Source: Streptomyces cacaoi
GTDB taxonomy: Bacteria; Actinomycetota; Actinomycetes; Streptomycetales; Streptomycetaceae
Direction: 5' to 3'
Assembly: GCF_006539165.1 (NCBI RefSeq)
Contig: NZ_BJMM01000025.1
Span: forward strand, 1-64,000
Length of the DNA: 64,000 nucleotides
The position numbers and the translations under genes are program-made. This document shows positions 59,885-64,000 of the stretch, piece by piece. The stretch's first letter is position 1; each line of letters starts with the position of its first letter. Under the pieces are notes generated by a model. That model saw only the letters and a program-made list of their open reading frames with translations. It was not told the origin of the DNA and did not search any database.

Positions 59885-60052
59885 CTAGCCGCGCTTCTGC
59901 CCGGGCACCGGCACCGCCTGCCGCAACCGTCCACAGCGCGGACAGCGCAGAAGCCGCCCGGGGCCGATCCGGCTGGTCCCCAGCTGCTGCATCGGGAACG
60001 TCGAGGTGCTGAACACGTGGCCCTCGGCACACCGGACGACGGTGGTTTCCAT
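59885..60052 (-). CDS. Small zinc-ribbon-like protein
   Basis: This 55-aa protein starts at ATG 60052, after GAGAGGAAG. Its sequence, METTVVRCAEGHVFSTSTFP through LLRCPRCGRLRQAVPV, has Cys8 plus a CPRC pair and a His, enough for a small metal-binding ribbon. It has no known family function. It lies just before the tRNA-linked integrated element, on the chromosomal side. Confidence 0.75.
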   Translation of the reverse strand: METTVVRCAEGHVFSTSTFPMQQLGTSRIGPGRLLRCPRCGRLRQAVPVPGQKRG

Positions 60053-60213
60053 CGCTTCCTCTCCCCTGTCATTGGATGCGTGGACGACAAAAGCCACGTT
60101 AGGGGATGAACCCGACGCCCCGACCATCGGCACTCCGCCCCACCGTACGCCCCAACTCCCGCCCCGCCCCCACCCGGAACACCTCCCGCACCCCGGCCCC
60201 GGGCACAGCAGAA

Positions 60214-60238
60214 GACCCCGGCCTGTGCAGCCGGGGTC
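60214..60238. terminator. Hairpin upstream of the tRNA gene
   Basis: GACCCCGGC (60214-60222) and GCCGGGGTC (60230-60238) form a perfect 9-bp stem, 50 bp before the tRNA. Confidence 0.5.
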
Positions 60239-60287
60239 GGCGATGGGGTAAGCTGAACGACGTCGAGCCGAGCCTCCTCGGCTCCGC

Positions 60288-60358
60288 GCGGGCGTAGTTT
60301 AATGGTAGAACATGAGCTTCCCAAGCTCAGAGCGCGGGTTCGATTCCCGTCGCCCGCT
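60288..60358 (+). tRNA. tRNA-Gly (anticodon CCC)
   Basis: The acceptor arms GCGGGCG (60288-60294) and CGCCCGC (60351-60357) pair perfectly, with discriminator T. The anticodon arm TGAGC-TTCCCAA-GCTCA gives anticodon CCC. The T arm CGGGTTCGATTCCCG is canonical. CCA is not encoded. The integrated element begins directly downstream, so its 3' end is the likely attachment site. Confidence 0.96.
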
Positions 60359-60366
60359 CAGACAGA

Positions 60367-60400
60367 AACCCCCTGGTCAGAGGCCCGGGGGTTCTTTGTT
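60367..60400 (+). terminator. tRNA-Gly terminator
   Basis: AACCCCC (60367-60373) and GGGGGTT (60387-60393) form a stem followed by the T-rich CTTTGTT. It ends just before the integrase stop. Confidence 0.7.
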
Positions 60401-60411
60401 GCTGGGCTGCG

Positions 60412-61584
60412 CTAGGCGCCTTGCACCAGATGCGCACCAGAAGGTCCGTTCTCCTGCTTGCCCTTGGCCTTCTGCCGCTCGGTGCGCACCAGATCGTCCA
60501 GCCCGGCGGCGACCTCGGTCTGACGGTCGTCGTCCGAGTGCTGGTAGATGAGCGCGGCTCGCTCGGAGGACTGGCCGGCGCGGACCATCGTGTCCTTGAG
60601 GGTGGCGCCGGAGCGGGTGGAGAGGGTATGCCCGGTGTGCCGGAGGTCGTAGAACCGGAAGTCGTCCGGGAGTCCCGCCTTCTTCCGGGCGCGGCGCCAT
60701 TTCCGCCCGAAGGTGGAACGCCGGAATGCGCCGCCTCTTTCGCCGACGAAGAGAAGTCCGTCTTCTTCCTTCTCGGCGAACCAGGCGAGGTGCCGTTCGA
60801 GGTCCTTCTTCATGAAGGCCGGGAAGACGAGGAATCGCTTACCTGCCTCTGACTTCGTGTCGCCGGGGGCGCGGCGGCCGGTGCAGAGTTCCGGCTCGGC
60901 GGTGCGGATCCAGACGCCTACGCGGTCGACATCTACGTCGGGACGACGGAGGGCGGCTTGCTCTTCCGGCCGGGCCGGACCGTACGCGGCAATGTAGACC
61001 ATGAGGCGCCAGCGTGGGCCCATGGCGTCGGCGACGGCGTCGACCTGGGCGACGGTGGCGGTGCGACGTTCGGCCGCCCTCTCCTTTCCCGCGCCCTTGA
61101 TACGGCACGGGTTGCGGCGGATCAGCTCGTCATCCACGGCGGTCTCCATGACGGCCTTGAGGAGGCGGTACGCCTTGGCCACGGTAGTCCGGGCGTCGGT
61201 GGCCTTGAGCCGTTCCGTTCGCCAGGCGCGGACGCGGGGCGAGGTGATCTCGTCCAGATCGTACGTGCCGAAGGTCGGAAGGATGTGGAGTCGGAGCAGG
61301 CGCCGGTACAGCTCCTCGGTGGTCGGGGCGAGGTCCCGTTCGTCGAGCCATTCGAGGGCGTAGGTCTCGAAGTTCACGGCCCCGGCGTCCGGGTCACGCC
61401 AGTCGCCCCGTGTGAGATCGGCCTCGACCTGAGAGAGCCAGACCTCAGCGTCCGTCTTCGTGGCAAAGGTCTCGGGCGCTCTGTGCTCCTGCCCGGTCCG
61501 GTCCTGATAGCTCGCGGTCCAGCGACCGGATCGGTACTGGCGTACGGCGCCGAAGCGGCGGCGCGATCCCTTCTTGTTCCCCAT
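60412..61584 (-). CDS. int: Tyrosine recombinase (integrase) of the AICE
   Basis: This 390-aa protein has an N-terminal arm-binding region (GSRRRFGAVRQYRSGRWTAS), a SAM-like core-binding domain (FETYALEWLDERDLAPTTEE), and the catalytic domain. That domain contains the first Arg near YGPARPEEQAALRRPDVD, the box DLRHTGHTLSTRSGATLKD, and the nucleophile Tyr in ALIYQHSDDDRQTEVA. It integrates the element at the adjacent tRNA-Gly. Its ATG shares one base with the excisionase stop (TGATG). Confidence 0.96.
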   Translation of the reverse strand: MGNKKGSRRRFGAVRQYRSGRWTASYQDRTGQEHRAPETFATKTDAEVWLSQVEADLTRGDWRDPDAGAVNFETYALEWLDERDLAPTTEELYRRLLRLHILPTFGTYDLDEITSPRVRAWRTERLKATDARTTVAKAYRLLKAVMETAVDDELIRRNPCRIKGAGKERAAERRTATVAQVDAVADAMGPRWRLMVYIAAYGPARPEEQAALRRPDVDVDRVGVWIRTAEPELCTGRRAPGDTKSEAGKRFLVFPAFMKKDLERHLAWFAEKEEDGLLFVGERGGAFRRSTFGRKWRRARKKAGLPDDFRFYDLRHTGHTLSTRSGATLKDTMVRAGQSSERAALIYQHSDDDRQTEVAAGLDDLVRTERQKAKGKQENGPSGAHLVQGA

Positions 61585-61802
61585 CAGGCAGCCCTCCGGA
61601 CGCGGCTACGGCGGGGCCGGGTCGGCTGGACCGTGTGCGCTGAGATGTACTCGGCGAGCGCGCTTTCGGAGATGCGGACATGCCGGCCGACCTTCACGAA
61701 GGTGATGCGGCGCTCGGCGATGAGGCGGCGCGGGAAGCGGGACGTGGTGCCGAGGAGTTCGGCGACCTGGTCGACGTTGAGGTAACGGTCACGGCCGCTC
61801 AT
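61584..61802 (-). CDS. xis: Excisionase (HTH)
   Basis: This 72-aa basic protein with a winged-helix excisionase motif reads YLNVDQVAELLGTTSRFPRR, then FVKVGRHVRISESALAEYI. It would bend the att DNA and steer the integrase to excision. Its ATG overlaps the rep stop by four bases and its stop overlaps the int start, so rep-xis-int are translated as one unit, as in pSAM2. Confidence 0.93.
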   Translation of the reverse strand: MSGRDRYLNVDQVAELLGTTSRFPRRLIAERRITFVKVGRHVRISESALAEYISAHTVQPTRPRRSRVRRAA

Positions 61803-63148
61803 CGGGCGATGTCTCCTTCCGTGGCGAGGGATGCCGATAGCCACTGTTCGGTTGGCGTCAGGCCGGTTCCGGTGTAGGTCCAGTGGGCGAGAACAAGCGT
61901 CGTCTCGTCCGGGCCGTCCACAGGGTGTGGGTCGTCTCCGCACGCGATGGCGGCTTGGAGGCGGCGCCATTCGGCACGGGCGGCGCGGAGGGCTCCGAGG
62001 GTGGTGGAGTAGCGGCGGGTCTTGGTGGAGAAGTGGCCCCGGAAGCCGAGCATGTGGGCCCAGGCGCGCAGGCGGAGGTGTTCGAGATCCTTGCGAGCGC
62101 CCAGGGCCCAGGCGGTGCGGATGAGGCGTTCGGCGTGTGCGGGCAGGTCGAGGGAGGCCAGCTCGGCGACGAAACGTAGGCGGCGGTCCAGGGTGCCCGT
62201 CGCGGTCTCGGCGCCCTTGGTGGCGTACTTGGCGATGTACGCGGCGACCGCGCGATCCGTGAGCGCCTGGCCGCCGTTGAAGTCGGGGCCGTGGATCGTA
62301 CGGATGTCGAGTTGGGGGCCGAAGGCGAAGGTGGGGGCGCGGCCGTCGAGGACTGGGCCAGGGATGAGGGCGCGGGATGCGGCGGCGCGGATGGCGTTGG
62401 TCAGCAGCTCAGGCGTAGCCCAGTGCGGGGGTGCGGTCTCGCCGCCTGCGGGGCCGTCCAGGCGGATGACGGCGTGGAAGTGAACGGCGCCGCGCTTTTG
62501 GTACTCGGCGACCTTGGCGAAGGACACTCGGGCGCGTTCGGGAAGCTCGCGTTGGGTGAGTCCTGCGCGCTTGGCGATCTCGCGGCGCAGGTGGATGGTG
62601 AAGCGGCGCCAGAGCATCCCGGCGTGAGCGTTCCAGAGCACCGCGGCTTCGTAGTCGTAGCGATCCGGATTCAGTGGCGTACCCAGCGACGGGTCATCGG
62701 GGGCGTGATACCGACCGCAGCGGCAGGGGCGGGGGCCGGGGCGGTTGTGGACCGGGCCGAAGCTCGGCGCGGTGAACGTCGCGAAGACGCGGGGGTGCGA
62801 CGTGACTTCTTCCGGGGTGCCCTTGCCGCCGCGTAGTCCGGCGGTGATCAGGTGGAAGGCGTCGCGGCGGTAGGTCTCGGCGCAGGCGGGGCAGCGGGTG
62901 GTGCGGCGGTTGCCGCAGCGGACCAGGAGGTCACCGGCGGGAAGGTCGTTGGAGTCGAGGCGCCGGAGGGCGGGGCCGATCTCGCCCGTGGTGGTGTCGA
63001 CGCGGTGCTCGGTGCGGTGTCCGGCTAGGCGTACAGGGTTGGTGCAGCCGCCGAGACCGGAGAGCTGGCGGAGGGTACCGGGCAGGGTGCCGTTTGTGGC
63101 GAGTTTCGCCAGTTCGGCGACCGGGGCCGGGGCGTGGCGCGTGATGAT
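61799..63148 (-). CDS. RepSA-like replication initiator with apparent ATC start
   Basis: The frame reads through about 450 residues, like pSAM2 RepSA. N-terminal zinc-type motifs: LVRCGNRRTTRCPACAETY and CRCGRYHAPDD. The rolling-circle HUH-like core lies around EYQKRGAVHFHAVIRLDGP, then GPQLDIRTI and AAYIAKYATKGAE. No ATG, GTG or TTG exists in frame before GTG 62641, which would cut off ~170 conserved residues. AAGGAG (63161-63156) lies 7 nt before ATC ATC ACG at 63148, so an ATC start is proposed. It replicates the element when excised. Confidence 0.8.
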   Translation of the reverse strand: MITRHAPAPVAELAKLATNGTLPGTLRQLSGLGGCTNPVRLAGHRTEHRVDTTTGEIGPALRRLDSNDLPAGDLLVRCGNRRTTRCPACAETYRRDAFHLITAGLRGGKGTPEEVTSHPRVFATFTAPSFGPVHNRPGPRPCRCGRYHAPDDPSLGTPLNPDRYDYEAAVLWNAHAGMLWRRFTIHLRREIAKRAGLTQRELPERARVSFAKVAEYQKRGAVHFHAVIRLDGPAGGETAPPHWATPELLTNAIRAAASRALIPGPVLDGRAPTFAFGPQLDIRTIHGPDFNGGQALTDRAVAAYIAKYATKGAETATGTLDRRLRFVAELASLDLPAHAERLIRTAWALGARKDLEHLRLRAWAHMLGFRGHFSTKTRRYSTTLGALRAARAEWRRLQAAIACGDDPHPVDGPDETTLVLAHWTYTGTGLTPTEQWLSASLATEGDIAR

Positions 63149-63239
63149 GGCTGTACTCCTTCTCAGGCTTGGCAGTCGGGAAGGTGAGGGCTGCCGGGGC
63201 GGCGGATGCTTGGCGGTGTCAGGCCGCCCCGGGAGCCGT

Positions 63240-63512
63240 TCAGCGGTTGCGCTGCTGGTTGTTGAGGAGCGAGCGCAGGACGACGGCCGCGACGGCGACG
63301 GAGATGACCGAGACGGCGACGGCGGCCAGGAGCGCGGTGGCGACCACGCCGCCGACCAGGACGAGGGCCACGGCGCCCGTGCTCACGGACGGCAGCGCCC
63401 GGCGGGGCGCCGGGGGCTGCACCGTGTGCTGGCAGGCGCAGGCCGGTTCATGGGCGTGCGTCGGCGCGGTCGGGAGGTTGGGAGCCGAGGGCAGTTGCGG
63501 GCGGAGCAGCAT
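63240..63512 (-). CDS. SpdB-like membrane spread protein
   Basis: This 90-aa protein starts at ATG 63512 after GGGAGA. The N-terminus is His/Cys-bearing (THAHEPACACQHTV) and one long hydrophobic segment follows (VSTGAVALVLVGGVVATALL, AAVAVSVISVAVAAVVLRS). Position and length match Spd proteins that help intramycelial spread of Streptomyces conjugative elements. Exact family assignment is by context. Confidence 0.75.
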   Translation of the reverse strand: MLLRPQLPSAPNLPTAPTHAHEPACACQHTVQPPAPRRALPSVSTGAVALVLVGGVVATALLAAVAVSVISVAVAAVVLRSLLNNQQRNR

Positions 63513-63528
63513 GGTTGGTTCTCCCATC

Positions 63529-63723
63529 TCAGTCGTGGGTGCCGTTGACGGCCTCGACACCGTTGCGGGTGCCGTTGTCGATGGCGGGGGCGAGGAAGGT
63601 GTCGGCGAGGTAGAAGCCGAAGAGCGCGATCACGACGACGAGCCAGACGCGAACGCCGAGGAACTTCACGGCGCCCCAGACGATCAGGCCCAGGACGACG
63701 ACCAGTGGCAGGTTCACGGACAC
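63529..63723 (-). CDS. Small membrane protein (Spd-like)
   Basis: This 64-aa protein with two membrane helices (LPLVVVLGLIVWGAVKFLG; WLVVVIALFGFYLADTFLA) starts at GTG 63723, with GAAGGAG upstream. It lies 16 bp before the SpdB-like gene on the same strand. Small double-helix proteins of this type are typical of pSAM2-like transfer regions. Confidence 0.75.
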   Translation of the reverse strand: MSVNLPLVVVLGLIVWGAVKFLGVRVWLVVVIALFGFYLADTFLAPAIDNGTRNGVEAVNGTHD

Positions 63724-63747
63724 GAGCGCGGTCTCCTTCGGGGCGGG

Positions 63748-63939
63748 TCAGCGGACGGGGCAGCGGTGGGTGCGGGCGGCCAGCTCGGCGGCGGCGCGTG
63801 AGTCGTAGTCGGCGGAGAAGCCGCAGCGCGGGGCCGTGCAGGCGGCGGTGTGCTTCTCGCGGCCACGTGCGTCGTAGGCGGTGCCGACCTGGACGGGGCC
63901 GATGCGGGTCACGGCGCGGAAGCGGCGGTTGGCGGGCAT
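63748..63939 (-). CDS. Mobile-element transfer protein (small Cys/His protein)
   Basis: This 63-aa protein reads MPANRRFRAVTRIGPVQVGT, then REKHTAACTAPRCGFSADYD and AAELAARTHRCPVR. Three Cys and a His form a probable zinc site. Proteins of this size and pattern are annotated as mobile-element transfer proteins in streptomycete AICEs. The ATG overlaps the stop of an upstream ORF (TGATG). Confidence 0.8.
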   Translation of the reverse strand: MPANRRFRAVTRIGPVQVGTAYDARGREKHTAACTAPRCGFSADYDSRAAAELAARTHRCPVR

Positions 63940-64000
63940 CAGCAGTCCTTGAGGCGCAGGGAGCCGCCAGGGAAGTCGCGCAGGATACGCGCGGCTTCTT
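63939..64000 (-). CDS. C-terminal end of an ORF running off the window
   Basis: The frame ends at TGA 63941-63939 and reads EAARILRDFPGGSLRLKDC at its C-terminus. Only 19 codons are inside the window. Its stop overlaps the transfer-protein ATG. Identity unknown; it is probably another AICE gene. Confidence 0.6.
   Translation of the reverse strand, partial: EAARILRDFPGGSLRLKDC

Larger units (their letters stand above)
60340..64000. mobile_element. Actinomycete integrative and conjugative element (AICE), left part
   Basis: From the tRNA-Gly 3' end to the window end, genes for a tyrosine integrase, excisionase, RepSA-like replication initiator, two small membrane spread proteins and a mobile-element transfer protein follow in pSAM2/SLP1 order. 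All are on the minus strand and overlap by 1-4 bases or sit within about 25 bp of each other. The attachment core is presumably within the tRNA 3' half; the second att copy and the tra genes lie beyond the window. Confidence 0.9.

Noticed and set aside
62641..63148. Treating GTG 62641 as the true rep start
   Set aside because: It removes conserved zinc-type motifs encoded upstream in the same open frame; kept only as an alternative.

Overview
The window is a very GC-rich, gene-dense stretch of actinobacterial chromosome, almost certainly Streptomyces. The signs are near-complete G/C at third codon positions, GTG/TTG starts, an HspR/HAIR-controlled dnaK operon, XRE-TPR regulators, DUF4232/DUF4328/DUF3151/DUF2617 proteins and a pSAM2-type integrative element at a tRNA gene. 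The order purA, kynurenine genes, fba, pyrE, clpB, dnaK operon is that of the conserved Streptomyces core arm. A parS-like site at 34393 fits a position within a few hundred kb of oriC.

Layout: 1-7421 holds a sensor kinase C-terminus, a divergent LysE/Lrp pair, two paralogous XRE-TPR regulators in tandem with an Lrp remnant between them, a third XRE-TPR regulator, and short ORFs partly copied in a 198-bp direct repeat. 7614-12461 has a DUF4232 lipoprotein, a VTC/DUF4956 (polyphosphate-type) operon and a membrane Ser/Thr kinase. 12528-19042 has an ABC exporter with a divergent MarR/GbsR-like regulator and a coupled pair of Cys-containing surface proteins. 19148-25988 has a degenerate diacylglycerol-kinase-like protein, purA, two Uma2 nucleases, an MFS transporter, gene remnants and a small secreted protein.

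26100-29140 is a tryptophan-to-anthranilate operon (TDO, kynureninase, kynurenine formamidase). 29489-36663 has DUF3151, a MalX/MalY-like PTS-aminotransferase pair, fba, the parS-like site, pyrE and an ASST-family protein. 36824-42225 has mutarotase, SRPBCC, DUF2617, a Gly/Cys-rich micro-protein, an aminotransferase and a YbjN protein. 42329-50589 is the heat-shock block: clpB and dnaK-grpE-dnaJ-hspR, both preceded by HAIR operators, with a D-Ala-D-Ala carboxypeptidase between them. 50897-60052 has an EtfD-like Fe-S membrane reductase, a MEDS/STAS plus HATPase partner-switch pair, a Yip1-like protein, an SGNH esterase with a ricin-type lectin domain, a small secreted protein, a phosphoribosyltransferase, dcd and a small zinc-ribbon protein.

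From tRNA-Gly(CCC) (60288-60358) to the window end lies the left end of an actinomycete integrative and conjugative element: int, xis, rep and spread/transfer genes, tightly overlapped and all read toward the tRNA. The rep reading frame has no ATG/GTG/TTG at its expected start; a good Shine-Dalgarno instead precedes an ATC codon. No rRNA, CRISPR array or insertion sequence was seen. The most unusual items are the ATC-start replication initiator, the duplicated regulator/small-ORF region at 1865-7421, the chimeric small ORF at 7131, a 14-bp inverted repeat in a divergent intergenic region (40234-40277), and matching TTAC-n-GTAA palindromes before the etfD-like gene and the esterase.
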